A stretch of DNA of 64,000 nt from Methylobacter sp. (GTDB lineage Bacteria; Pseudomonadota; Gammaproteobacteria; Methylococcales; Methylomonadaceae). This document shows, one piece after another, positions 7,808 through 16,953 of this stretch. A program made the translations under genes and the position numbers. Location of the stretch: positions 1-64,000 of the forward strand of contig JAUXXQ010000101.1 of the NCBI GenBank assembly GCA_030684815.1, given 5' to 3'. The stretch's first letter is position 1. Every line of letters begins with the position of its first letter. The notes under the pieces are model-generated. The model ran no database searches and was not told where the DNA came from. It saw only the letters and a program-made list of their open reading frames with translations.

Positions 7808-8788
7808 TTAAAATTTCATGCAGCTATAAGGCGGGTCGCCTTGGCAAATCCCCCAGAAACGGCCGAAATCGCCTTCATCGCCGGTTTTCCAATTTTCTGA
7901 AAAGGCCTCAAACACAGTGCCGCTCCAGCCTTTTGCCGCCAATTTTTTGAAGGTTGATTTGACCACCAGCGCCTGGTTTTTTTTGCTGGCAATGCTGCAC
8001 GGTTGTTGGGTAAATTTATTGCTCTCAATACTGCCTTCCGGGCCGTTCGGCCAGCCGAATTCAGTCAGCATGACCTCTTTTCCTGGATAGGTTTTGCGCA
8101 CTTGTCCAATGCGGGCAATATGAAAATCGGCAGCTTTGTTGGCCGGTGTGCAAGGCAGTGTGTCCGAATATTTGTTTTCCCACCACGGGAAAACATTGAT
8201 GCCTATCCAATCGACTTGCGTGCCGAAATTGGTTATGTGGCAAGGCGACTCCCGGTTGCACCATTCCCACCAGGTATCGATGGTGGTGATGGGTTGCGCT
8301 ACACCGGCTTCGCGCAAGGCGCTGATGCAACGGCTAATTTCGCCATCGAAGGCGTAATTGTGGCGGGTTCTGACTTCGGAACCGCAGCTTAATTTGATGA
8401 TGGTGTTGGGGTAGGCTTTGGCGGCTTCAATGCCTGCGCTTATCGAGCGTGAATTGACGGTAATGTCATCATCAAGCCAGATTATCGCAATGACTTTAAG
8501 GTGCCTTGCTTCAGCGGCGGCAAAGGTGTGTTCGAGGCCGTTGATGACGCCATAGGTCATGATGCAGCGGAAAGGCGTGTCTTTGACTAATTTATCCAGC
8601 AGTTGCCCGATTAATGCTTTGGATGGATGTGCGCCGTAATCAGGGTTCAATTTCCCGACATAAGGGCTAAAAGCGGCGCATTGCAAGGCGTTTTTGTTGG
8701 CGGGTTTGATGGTTTTTGTACGTGCGGATGCGTTTTGGCATACAAACAGCGCAATCAAAACGGTAAGGGATAACAGTCGTTGTTTCAT
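7808..8788 (-). CDS. Exported glycoside hydrolase family 17-like protein
   Basis: A 326-residue protein with a signal peptide (MKQRLLSLTVLIALFVCQNASA). The TIM-barrel pattern resembles GH17 beta-1,3-glucanase and COG5309 proteins. The probable acid/base is Glu138 in SCGSEVRTR and the probable nucleophile is Glu243 in MLTEFGWPNGP, the hallmark GH17 segment. WIGINVFPWW and FEAFSENWK also fit the sugar-binding cleft. Several cysteines suggest a periplasmic or secreted enzyme. Substrate is probably a beta-1,3-linked glucan or a related wall or capsule polymer; transglycosylase activity is possible. It is a single gene flanked by halves of the same repeat family. Confidence 0.75.
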   Translation of the reverse strand: MKQRLLSLTVLIALFVCQNASARTKTIKPANKNALQCAAFSPYVGKLNPDYGAHPSKALIGQLLDKLVKDTPFRCIMTYGVINGLEHTFAAAEARHLKVIAIIWLDDDITVNSRSISAGIEAAKAYPNTIIKLSCGSEVRTRHNYAFDGEISRCISALREAGVAQPITTIDTWWEWCNRESPCHITNFGTQVDWIGINVFPWWENKYSDTLPCTPANKAADFHIARIGQVRKTYPGKEVMLTEFGWPNGPEGSIESNKFTQQPCSIASKKNQALVVKSTFKKLAAKGWSGTVFEAFSENWKTGDEGDFGRFWGICQGDPPYSCMKF

Positions 8789-8868
8789 TGAATTGATAGC
8801 TTATATTGAGGTGAAGTAACTTCCCATTACCGATAGGCGGCGTCAGAGAAAATGGCCATTAAAAGCAT

Positions 8869-8966
8869 TTAAGGGGATTTTCGAGAAACAACATCCCTTG
8901 ATGATCATGGTCTGTAAAATATAGAGCCCACATTTAACACGAAAGCCACGAAATTTCATTCAATCT
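8869..8966. repeat. Left part of a TTAGGTGATTTCC-family repeat
   Basis: The sequence GAGAAACAACATCCCTTGAT followed by GATCATGG and AACACGAAAGCCACGAAA matches the left half of the full copy at 29135, while the right half is missing. Just before it, GTAACTTCCCATTACC (about 8816) is shared with the copy near 22240. It lies in the divergent gap between the GH17-like gene and the membrane hydroxylase gene. Confidence 0.6.
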
Positions 8967-9118
8967 TTTGACTTGTTGTCCAATCAAAAGAATTTTGCAG
9001 TGCTTATGGGGACTTGTCCATCAATGCGTTATGATATTTTCTGGATTCTGGGGTTTGGGTTAACCACTACGTTGGCACAGACCCGCAGTGATTGGCCATA
9101 CTTTATCGAGGGACAGTT

Positions 9119-9910
9119 TTGGAAAGCATCATCCGTTTAAGCGCCGCGTTAGGCATTTTTTGTATCATGATAGTCTGGGAATATCTCAGTCCCAGAAGAG
9201 TCCAGCGGGTCGCCCGCAAACAACGTTGGCCGGTTAATCTGGGGCTTGCCGCGTTTAATGTCGGCGTTATGCGTTTGGCCTTCGGCAGCCTGGCCTATCT
9301 GAGTGCGGTGAGTGCTGGGGAGCAAGGTTACGGCCTGCTCAACCACTGGCCGGTCGCCGACTGGCTGTCGGTCATTGTCACTTTGCTGTTGCTTGATTTT
9401 GCCATTTATTGCCAGCATATCGTGTCACACAAATGGCTGTTGTTATGGCGTTTGCATCAAGTGCATCATACCGATCTGGAATTCGACGCCACCACTGCGG
9501 TACGTTTCCATCCGTTGGAAATCATAATTTCGATGCTGTACAAAGTGCTGTGCATTGTGCTGATTGGCGCCAACCCGTGGGCTGTCATTGCTTTTGAGGT
9601 TATTCTCAACGGCGCGGCGACTTTTAACCATAGCAACATCAATATCCCACCGGCCATTGATAAAAAATTGCGCTGGCTGATCATTACGCCGGATATGCAC
9701 CGCATCCATCATTCGCCTTTCCCAACCGAAACCGACAGCAATTACGGATTTTCCATTTCCTGTTGGGATCGGCTGTTCAGAACCTATGTTGCCACCCCCC
9801 GGCAACCGGTAGCGACAATGATGATTGGCTTAAAGCCTTTTCGCCAGCAACAGGAATTAGGTTTTGTGAAATTATTGCAGCTGCCTTTTAAGGCGCTACG
9901 AAAAAAGTGA
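9119..9910 (+). CDS. Fatty acid hydroxylase/sterol desaturase superfamily membrane protein
   Basis: An integral-membrane diiron enzyme of about 263 residues with four to five hydrophobic stretches. The eight-histidine pattern is present: HIVSHKW, HQVHH and HRIHHSP, plus FNHSN. The superfamily hydroxylates or desaturates lipids, sterols or carotenoids; the substrate here cannot be read from sequence. No ATG fits the N-terminus. TTG 9119 has GAGGGA 5 nt upstream and is preferred to TTG 9092, which lacks a good ribosome site. It stands alone between two minus-strand genes, so no pathway is implied by the neighbours. Confidence 0.75.
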   Translation: MESIIRLSAALGIFCIMIVWEYLSPRRVQRVARKQRWPVNLGLAAFNVGVMRLAFGSLAYLSAVSAGEQGYGLLNHWPVADWLSVIVTLLLLDFAIYCQHIVSHKWLLLWRLHQVHHTDLEFDATTAVRFHPLEIIISMLYKVLCIVLIGANPWAVIAFEVILNGAATFNHSNINIPPAIDKKLRWLIITPDMHRIHHSPFPTETDSNYGFSISCWDRLFRTYVATPRQPVATMMIGLKPFRQQQELGFVKLLQLPFKALRKK

Positions 9911-9993
9911 TTGCGCCAATAGCCCGTAAAGGCATTTTTCCCGGAAATTTTTTATCTGGCATTTATGGGGCGTCAAAAAGGGTCGGCATAACT

Positions 9994-10476
9994 TCAAAAA
10001 AACAACCACATTCCCTCAATCGCACCAGCCACTGTTTGCGCCCGGATTTGCCGCCGGTTGCCTGAAAATTGCTTTTTGACCACCTGGGCTTTGCCGTTCT
10101 TATCGACCCAGGCGATGAACACGGTGCCGACCGGTTTCTCCGTTGTTCCTCCATCGGGGCCTGCTATGCCGGTCACGGCAATGGCAACATCGGCCACGCT
10201 GTGAGCTAAGGCACCCGTCGCCATTTGTGCAGCGGTTTCGGCACTGACCGCACCGTAGTGTTCCAATGTTTGCGGGCTGACGCCCAGCATTTGCATTTTG
10301 GCGGCATTGCTGTAAGTGACAAAGCCCCGGTCGAACCACGCCGAACTGCCCGGAATGTCGGTTATTGTTTGTGCAATCCAGCCGCCGGTGCAGGATTCCG
10401 CTGTGGCTATTGTTTTTCCGTCGGCTTTTAATAAGCGCCCCAGTTGTTCGGCCAGTTTAAATAATTCTGAGTCCAT
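9994..10476 (-). CDS. pncC: Nicotinamide-nucleotide amidase PncC (CinA C-terminal domain)
   Basis: This 160-residue protein is a stand-alone CinA C-terminal domain. It deamidates nicotinamide mononucleotide to recycle NAD breakdown products. The conserved segments ATAESCTGG (catalytic serine), GSSAWFDRGFVTYSN and AVTGIAGPDGGTTEKPVGTVF are all present. The frame continues 87 codons upstream into mutS-proximal sequence, but ATG 10476 (MDSELFKLAEQLG) matches family starts. It diverges from mutS with only 36 bp between them, so the two share a promoter region. Confidence 0.92.
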   Translation of the reverse strand: MDSELFKLAEQLGRLLKADGKTIATAESCTGGWIAQTITDIPGSSAWFDRGFVTYSNAAKMQMLGVSPQTLEHYGAVSAETAAQMATGALAHSVADVAIAVTGIAGPDGGTTEKPVGTVFIAWVDKNGKAQVVKKQFSGNRRQIRAQTVAGAIEGMWLFF

Positions 10477-10512
10477 GATGTGACCTTGTGCGAGTTCGGA
10501 TAAAATACCGCC

Positions 10513-13083
10513 ATGAGTATAAAACAAAAAACCACTGACCCACATACGCCAATGATGCAGCAATTTTTGCGCATTAAGGCTGAACACCCCGATACTTTGT
10601 TGTTTTACCGTATGGGGGATTTTTACGAACTGTTTTTCGATGACGCCAAAAAAGCGGCGCAGCTGCTGGATATTACCCTGACCAGCCGGGGGCAATCGGG
10701 CGGGCTGCCGATTCCAATGGCGGGCATCCCTTATCATGCCGCCGAAGGCTATCTTGCCAGACTGTTAAAACACGGCGAATCCATTGCGATCTGCGAGCAA
10801 ATCGGCGACCCGGCAACTTCGAAAGGCCCGGTTGAACGCAAGGTGGTGCGCATTGTCACGCCCGGCACCGTCACCGATGAAGCCTTGCTGGAAGACCGCA
10901 AAGATAATCTGCTGGTTGCTGTGTGCTCGTTTCCAAACTCGCAACACGGCATCGCCAGCCTGGATTTGACCAGCGGCCGTTTTGTGTTGCAACAGGTTGA
11001 ATCGATAGATCAATTATTAAGCGAAATCGGCCGCCTGAATCCAGCCGAATTGCTGTTTGGCGAAGACTGGCCGCTGCCTGCCAGTTTAAAGCAGCGCGGC
11101 GGTTTATGCCGCAGGCCGCCCTGGCATTTTGACGCGGAAAGCGCCAGGCAACTGGTGTTGAAGCAATTTAACATCCTGGATTTAAAAGGCTACGGTTGCG
11201 AAAACATGCCTGCCGCGATTGCCGCTGCCGGCGCTTTGCTGCAATATGTCAAGGACACCCAGCAAAGCGCGCTGCCGCATATCCAAGGTATAAAAACAGA
11301 AAGCAGCGACGACAGCATTTTGCTGGATGCCGCCAGCCGCCGCAATCTGGAACTGGATTTTCATCCATCCGGCCAGCTGCAATACACGCTGTTCGGGGTG
11401 CTGGACAAAACCGCCACCGCAATGGGCAGCCGCTGTTTGCGGCGCTGGATTAACCGGCCTTTACGCGACCACGGCATTTTGAACAACCGCTATGCCTGTA
11501 TCGATACTTTGCTTAATGTCTTGTTGTACCGCGACATCCAAAACCATCTACGCCAGGTCGGCGATATTGAACGGATCAGCTCGCGTATTGCATTAAAATC
11601 GGCGCGTCCCCGCGATTTGCTAGTGTTGCGCAATACGCTAGAAGTATTGCCCGCGCTGCAACAGGCGCTGTCCGGCGGCGATAACCCGCAGCTTAGCGCT
11701 TTATGTGCGCAGATCGGCGAACAGCCTGAGTTATTACAGCTGCTGCAAAGCGCCATCATTGACAACCCGCCGGTATTAATTCGCGACGGTGGCGTGATTG
11801 CGCCCGGTTATCATCCCGAACTCGATGAACTGCGCAACTTGAGCCAGAACGCCGACCAGTTCCTGATTGATATGGAAAACCGCGAAAAAGCGGCGACCGG
11901 CATCAGTACGCTGAAAGTCAATTACAATCGGGTGCATGGTTATTACATCGAGATTTCCAATCTTCATGCAAACAAAGTCCCCGCGCATTACACCCGCAAG
12001 CAGACTTTAAAAGGCGCGGAACGCTACATTACCGAAGAATTAAAAGCGTTTGAAGGCAAGGTGCTTAGCGCCAAGGAAAAATCGCTGTCGTTTGAAAAAG
12101 CATTGTACGAGGAACTTCTGGGCATTATCGGCGCGTCGTTAACTCCGTTGCAACAGTGCGCTGCCGCATTAGCCGAGCTGGATGTCGTGGTCAACTTTGC
12201 CGAACGCGCTGAAACCTTGAATCTGGCGCAACCGACACTGGCCGACAAATCCGGTATCACCATTGAGGCCGGTCGGCATCTGGTGGTTGAGCAGGTAAGT
12301 GATATTCCATTTGTGCCCAATGATTTGTCGTTTTCCAGCCAGCGCCGGATGCTGATCATTACCGGCCCGAACATGGGCGGTAAATCGACTTACATGCGCC
12401 AAGCCGCGCTGATTGTGTTAATCGCCCACATCGGCTGTTATGTTCCGGCAAAAACATTGACCTGCGGGCCTGTCGACAAAATTTTCACCCGTATCGGCGC
12501 ATCGGACGACTTGGCTAGCGGACGCTCTACGTTCATGGTGGAAATGTCGGAAACCGCCAATATCCTGCATAACGCCACGTCAAAAAGCCTGATTTTAATG
12601 GACGAAATCGGTCGCGGCACCAGCACTTTTGACGGCCTGTCATTGGCCTGGGCCTGCGCCGACCATCTGGCCAAACAAACCCAGGCATTCACGCTGTTTG
12701 CGACGCATTATTTTGAGTTGACCACGCTGCCTGAAGAACAAAAAACCATCGCAAACGTGCATTTGGATGCAGTGGAACACGGCGACAAGATTATTTTTTT
12801 ACATGCGGTAAAGGATGGCCCGGCCAGCCAGAGTTACGGTTTGCAGGTGGCGTCATTAGCCGGTGTGCCGCGTTCGGTGATTGATAAAGCCAAAGCCAAA
12901 TTGCGGCATTTGGAAGACCATGCTTACAGCGAACAGCAGGCGGAAACCGGCGTTAATCAGCTGGATTTGTTTTCATCGAAGGAATGCCATCCGGCGGTGG
13001 GTTTAATCGAAGATACGAACCCGGATGAACTCAGCCCAAAACAGGCTTTGGACTTGCTTTATCGGCTTAAGGGGATGGTGTAG
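10513..13083 (+). CDS. mutS: DNA mismatch repair protein MutS
   Basis: The 856 residues match the usual length. MutS binds mismatches and recruits MutL. The mismatch-reading [11 protein letters not shown] motif is near the N-terminus. The ATPase carries Walker [10 protein letters not shown] at about 618-626, Walker [17 protein letters not shown] and the signature ATHYFEL. The C-terminus keeps the helix-turn-helix and the tetramer tail region. It is divergent from pncC and ends against a perfect hairpin that separates it from the oppositely oriented acnB. Confidence 0.97.
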   Translation: MSIKQKTTDPHTPMMQQFLRIKAEHPDTLLFYRMGDFYELFFDDAKKAAQLLDITLTSRGQSGGLPIPMAGIPYHAAEGYLARLLKHGESIAICEQIGDPATSKGPVERKVVRIVTPGTVTDEALLEDRKDNLLVAVCSFPNSQHGIASLDLTSGRFVLQQVESIDQLLSEIGRLNPAELLFGEDWPLPASLKQRGGLCRRPPWHFDAESARQLVLKQFNILDLKGYGCENMPAAIAAAGALLQYVKDTQQSALPHIQGIKTESSDDSILLDAASRRNLELDFHPSGQLQYTLFGVLDKTATAMGSRCLRRWINRPLRDHGILNNRYACIDTLLNVLLYRDIQNHLRQVGDIERISSRIALKSARPRDLLVLRNTLEVLPALQQALSGGDNPQLSALCAQIGEQPELLQLLQSAIIDNPPVLIRDGGVIAPGYHPELDELRNLSQNADQFLIDMENREKAATGISTLKVNYNRVHGYYIEISNLHANKVPAHYTRKQTLKGAERYITEELKAFEGKVLSAKEKSLSFEKALYEELLGIIGASLTPLQQCAAALAELDVVVNFAERAETLNLAQPTLADKSGITIEAGRHLVVEQVSDIPFVPNDLSFSSQRRMLIITGPNMGGKSTYMRQAALIVLIAHIGCYVPAKTLTCGPVDKIFTRIGASDDLASGRSTFMVEMSETANILHNATSKSLILMDEIGRGTSTFDGLSLAWACADHLAKQTQAFTLFATHYFELTTLPEEQKTIANVHLDAVEHGDKIIFLHAVKDGPASQSYGLQVASLAGVPRSVIDKAKAKLRHLEDHAYSEQQAETGVNQLDLFSSKECHPAVGLIEDTNPDELSPKQALDLLYRLKGMV

Positions 13084-13105
13084 CGGAATGGAACACAGCG
13101 TAGCA

Positions 13106-13138
13106 AGACCTTCCAGGTTTTTAAAACCTGGAAGGTCT
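13106..13138. repeat. Perfect hairpin repeat between mutS and acnB
   Basis: AGACCTTCCAGGTTTT pairs perfectly with its complement across a one-base gap. The same palindrome is the inner core of the 7606 element and, altered, lies at 20475. Here it is alone between two convergent genes, where it may work as a terminator for both. Confidence 0.7.
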
Positions 13139-13151
13139 GTATTTTAACGGT

Positions 13152-15698
13152 CTAACTTTTCTGATAACCCGCCATTTTGTCAAAATTCAAATAACGGTAG
13201 GTATCATCAGCCGTTTCGTTAATTTGATTGGCATAGTGCATATACTCGTCGAAAGTCGGTATTTTGCCCAGGATCGAACACACCGCTGCCAGTTCGGCCG
13301 ATGACAGATACACATTGGCGCCATCGCCCAGACGGTTGGGGAAGTTGCGGGTCGAGGTTGACACCACGGTGGCGTTTTCGGCAACCCGCGCCTGATTGCC
13401 CATGCATAACGAACAGCCCGGCATTTCGGTGCGCGCTCCGGCTTTGTCGAAAGTGCTGGAATAGCCTTCCTCGGTCAATTGGCGTTGATCCATTTTGGTC
13501 GGCGGTGCAACCCACAACTGGGTTGGCAGTTTGCCGGGTTGTTTTTCCAGCAATTTACCGGCGGCACGAAAATGACCGATGTTGGTCATGCACGAACCCA
13601 AAAACACTTCGTCGATTTTAGTCCCGGCCACGGCGGACAGCGTTTTTACGTCATCAGGGTCGTTGGGGCAGGCCAGCAGCGGTTCCTTGATTTCGCTCAT
13701 GTCGATGTCGATGATTTCAAAGTATTCGGCATCGGCGTCAGGCGTAAGCAATACCGGGTTAGCCAGCCAGTCTTCCATGGCTTTGATTCGGCGCTCTATC
13801 GTGCGCACATCGCCGTAACCTTCGCTAATCATCCATTTCAGCAGGGTGATGTTGGAGTTCAAATATTCGCGGATCGGCGCTTCGTTCAAACGCACCGTGC
13901 AACCACCGGCAGAACGTTCCGCCGACGCGTCGGACAATTCAAATGCCTGCTCGACTTTCAAATCCGGCAAGCCTTCGATTTCCAGGATACGGCCTGAAAA
14001 CACGTTCTTTTTGCCTTTCTTTTCAACGGTCAGTAAGCCGCGCTGTATCGCTGCATAAGGAATGGCATTGACCAAGTCGCGCAGAGTAATACCCGGCTGC
14101 ATCTCGCCTGTAAACCTAACTAAAACCGATTCGGGCATATCCAACGGCATCACGCCGGTGGCGGCGGCAAACGCAACCAGACCGGAACCTGCCGGAAAGG
14201 AAATGCCGATAGGGAAACGGGTGTGCGAATCGCCGCCGGTGCCGACAGTGTCGGGCAACAGCATTCGGTTCAGCCAGGAATGGATGATGCCGTCGCCGGG
14301 ACGCAGCGACACGCCGCCGCGATTCATGATGAAATCAGGCAAGGTGTGCTGCATGGTGACATCAATCGGTTTCGGATAGGCGGCGGTATGGCAGAATGAT
14401 TGCAGCACCAGGTCAGCAGAAAAACCCAGGCAGGCCAAATCTTTCAATTCGTCGCGGGTCATCGGGCCGGTGGTGTCTTGTGAGCCCACGGTAGTCATGC
14501 GCGGTTCGCAATAGGTGTTCGGACGGACGCCTTTGACGCCGCAGGCTTGACCGACCATTTTTTGCGCCAGTGTAAAGCCTTTGCCGCTGTCTTCAGCCGC
14601 AACAGGACGGTTAAAAACCGTAGAGGCAGGCAAGCCCAGCACCTTGCGCGCGCGGTCAGTCAAGCCCCGGCCAATGATTAGCGGAATACGGCCACCGGCG
14701 CGCACTTCATCCAAAATCACCTCGGTTTTTAGTCCGAATTTGCAAATCAGTTCGGAGGTGTTGTGATTTTTAACTTCGCCTGCATACGGATAAATGTCGA
14801 TCACATCACCCATCGCCATAGTCGTTACATCGCATTCAAAGGGTAGGGCGCCTGAATCTTCCATGGTGTTGAAGAAAATCGGCGCGATTTTGCCGCCGAT
14901 GCAAACACCGCCTTCGCGCTTGTTAGGAATGTAGGGAATGTCATTGCCCATGAACCACAATACCGAATTGGTCGCTGATTTACGCGACGAGCCGGTGCCG
15001 ACCACATCACCAACATAAGCGACTGGGAAGCCTTTTTGTTTCAATTCGTTAATTTGCTGCTCGGCGTTAGTAATGCCTTCGCGCGGCATTTTTAACATGG
15101 CTTTGGCATGTAATGGAATGTCGGGGCGTGACCAAGCGTCGGGCGCTGGCGACAAATCGTCGGTATTGGTTTCGCCGGTGACTTTGAATACGGTCACCGT
15201 CAGTTTTTCAGGCACTTTCGGCTTGCTGGTGAACCATTCAGCTTCCGCCCAGGAATTCAGTACCTGTTTGGCGAACAGGTTTCCGGCATCGGCTTTTTCC
15301 TGCACATCGTGGAAAGCGTCGAAAATCAGCAAGGTGTGCGACAGCGCTTTGGCGGCAATCGGTGCCAGCGTTTCGTTATCCAGCAAATCGATTAATGGCG
15401 CGATGTTGTAACCGCCCAGCATCGTGCCCAAGAGTTCGGTGGCGCGTTGGGCATTCAGGATTGGCGAATTGACTTCGCCTTTGGCGATAGCCGCCAAAAA
15501 TCCCGCCTTAACATAAGCCGCCTCGTCAACACCGGCAGGGATACGGTTAGCCAGCAGGTCGAGGATAAATTCGCTTTCCCCGGCAGGCGGTTGTTTAATC
15601 AGTTCAACTAAAGCGGCGGTTTGTTCGGCATCCAGCGGTTTGGGCACGATGCCTTCGGCTGCGCGTTCTGCTACGTGTTTACGGTATTGTTCTAGCAT
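13152..15698 (-). CDS. acnB: Aconitate hydratase B
   Basis: The 848-residue enzyme interconverts citrate and isocitrate in the TCA cycle and in many bacteria also hydrates 2-methylaconitate. AcnB order is seen: an N-terminal HEAT-like domain, the swivel domain ([16 protein letters not shown]), then the cluster-binding core. The 4Fe-4S ligands lie in [11 protein letters not shown] and [12 protein letters not shown]. The start [16 protein letters not shown] is typical and has AGGA upstream. It lies downstream of the isocitrate dehydrogenase gene on the same strand, separated by a palindromic repeat, so two consecutive TCA steps are neighbours. Confidence 0.96.
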   Translation of the reverse strand: MLEQYRKHVAERAAEGIVPKPLDAEQTAALVELIKQPPAGESEFILDLLANRIPAGVDEAAYVKAGFLAAIAKGEVNSPILNAQRATELLGTMLGGYNIAPLIDLLDNETLAPIAAKALSHTLLIFDAFHDVQEKADAGNLFAKQVLNSWAEAEWFTSKPKVPEKLTVTVFKVTGETNTDDLSPAPDAWSRPDIPLHAKAMLKMPREGITNAEQQINELKQKGFPVAYVGDVVGTGSSRKSATNSVLWFMGNDIPYIPNKREGGVCIGGKIAPIFFNTMEDSGALPFECDVTTMAMGDVIDIYPYAGEVKNHNTSELICKFGLKTEVILDEVRAGGRIPLIIGRGLTDRARKVLGLPASTVFNRPVAAEDSGKGFTLAQKMVGQACGVKGVRPNTYCEPRMTTVGSQDTTGPMTRDELKDLACLGFSADLVLQSFCHTAAYPKPIDVTMQHTLPDFIMNRGGVSLRPGDGIIHSWLNRMLLPDTVGTGGDSHTRFPIGISFPAGSGLVAFAAATGVMPLDMPESVLVRFTGEMQPGITLRDLVNAIPYAAIQRGLLTVEKKGKKNVFSGRILEIEGLPDLKVEQAFELSDASAERSAGGCTVRLNEAPIREYLNSNITLLKWMISEGYGDVRTIERRIKAMEDWLANPVLLTPDADAEYFEIIDIDMSEIKEPLLACPNDPDDVKTLSAVAGTKIDEVFLGSCMTNIGHFRAAGKLLEKQPGKLPTQLWVAPPTKMDQRQLTEEGYSSTFDKAGARTEMPGCSLCMGNQARVAENATVVSTSTRNFPNRLGDGANVYLSSAELAAVCSILGKIPTFDEYMHYANQINETADDTYRYLNFDKMAGYQKS

Positions 15699-15731
15699 GG
15701 GGAATTCCTAGGAGATGGTTTAAAACATTTA

Positions 15732-15851
15732 ATCGTTCCCACGCTCCAGCGTGGGAATGCAGTAGGCGATGCTCCAGCGTCGCATTCAACATCGGTCACT
15801 GGACGCTGGAGCGCCCAGGGCTGCATTCCCACGCCGGAGTGTGGGAACGAT
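15732..15851. repeat. Palindromic repeat between idh and acnB
   Basis: ATCGTTCCCACGCTCC at the left faces GGAGTGTGGGAACGAT at the right with one mismatch. The interior holds further short palindromes (CCACGCTCCAGCGTGG, and GATGCTCCAGCGTCGC with a diverged partner). CGTTCCCAC is shared with the outer arm of the 4590 element. It could form a long hairpin in an idh-acnB transcript. Confidence 0.65.
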
Positions 15852-15855
15852 GTCG

Positions 15856-16869
15856 TTACTTCATCGCCGCAACAATCGCATTGCCCATTTCAACCGTGCC
15901 GCAGTTTGATTGCGGATTAAGGTCAGGGGTCACAAATTGTCCTTCATTGACCACTTTTTCAACGGCGGTTTGGATTTTATCCGCTGCTGCGTGTTCGCCA
16001 AGATGATGCAGCATCATCACACCGGCCATGATGACAGCGGTTGGATTAGCCAGGTTTTTGCCGGTGATGTCGGGCGCGCTGCCGTGTACGGCTTCAAATA
16101 ACGCCGCATCCGCGCCGATATTGGCGCCGGGAATTAAGCCCAAACCACCAACCAGGCCAGCGGTCAAGTCGGACAGGATGTCGCCAAACATATTGGTACA
16201 GACGATGACGTCGAACTGGGTCGGATCCATCACCATGTGCATACAGGCGGCGTCGATAATTTTTTCGTCGAACTGGATGTCGGGGTATTTCGGCGCAATT
16301 TCACGGGCAACGTCGAGGAACAAGCCTTGGGTATATTTTAAAATATTGGCTTTATGGCACACGGTGACTTTTTTGCGGTCGTTGTCCCGGGCATATTTAA
16401 AGGCGTATTCGATAATCCGTTCCGAACCTGCTCTAGTGACCACGGCCAGACTTTCGGCAATATCCTTTTTCGGCGTCAAATAATGCTCAAGCCCGGCGTA
16501 AAGCCCTTCGGTATTTTCCCGGACGATCACAATATCGACATTGTCGAAACGCGTTACGACGCCCGGCCAGTTTTTGGCGGGGCGCACATTGGCATATAAA
16601 TCGTATTTTTGCCGCAATGCCACATTAATGCTTCTAAACCCGGTGCCGCCAACGCCGGTGGTCAACGGGCCTTTGAATGCTAAACGGGTTTTGTCGATTG
16701 AAGCCATCGTTTCATCAGGCAATGGCGTGCCGAATTGTTCGAAAGCAGCCATCCCGGCATAGGCTTCTTCCCATTGGATTTTTACGCCGGACGCGTCGAT
16801 AATTTTAACCGCCTCTTCCATGATTGAGGGGCCGATACCGTCGCCTTTTATTAACGTAACCGCGTGCAT
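15856..16869 (-). CDS. Isocitrate dehydrogenase, probably NAD-dependent
   Basis: A 337-residue enzyme of the isopropylmalate/isocitrate dehydrogenase family that yields 2-oxoglutarate. GDGIGP opens the protein, ENTEGLYAG holds the phosphorylation-loop region and NMFGDILSDLTAG binds the metal. The coenzyme loop LFEAVHGSAPDITGKNLANP is preceded by GADAA; lack of the Lys-Tyr pair of NADP enzymes there favours NAD. Short NAD-type enzymes are known from type I methanotrophs. It precedes acnB on the same strand. Homoisocitrate dehydrogenase is a less likely reading, since no partner lysine genes are near. Confidence 0.85.
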   Translation of the reverse strand: MHAVTLIKGDGIGPSIMEEAVKIIDASGVKIQWEEAYAGMAAFEQFGTPLPDETMASIDKTRLAFKGPLTTGVGGTGFRSINVALRQKYDLYANVRPAKNWPGVVTRFDNVDIVIVRENTEGLYAGLEHYLTPKKDIAESLAVVTRAGSERIIEYAFKYARDNDRKKVTVCHKANILKYTQGLFLDVAREIAPKYPDIQFDEKIIDAACMHMVMDPTQFDVIVCTNMFGDILSDLTAGLVGGLGLIPGANIGADAALFEAVHGSAPDITGKNLANPTAVIMAGVMMLHHLGEHAAADKIQTAVEKVVNEGQFVTPDLNPQSNCGTVEMGNAIVAAMK

Positions 16870-16913
16870 TCATTTCTCCATCAGTGTCAAAAATGCGGAT
16901 TATCGCATAATTT

Positions 16914-16930
16914 GCCGCTTTTTAGGCGGC
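16914..16930 (-). terminator. Short hairpin after hypF, ahead of idh
   Basis: GCCGC and GCGGC pair around a 7-base loop between idh and hypF. Reading the minus strand, the sequence after the stem is AAATTATGCGATAAT, so no uridine run follows on that strand. It may be a weak end to hypF transcription; GATAAT there may be a -10 box for idh. Confidence 0.3.
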
Positions 16931-16953
16931 TGATTATTTGTTTGCAAGATGGC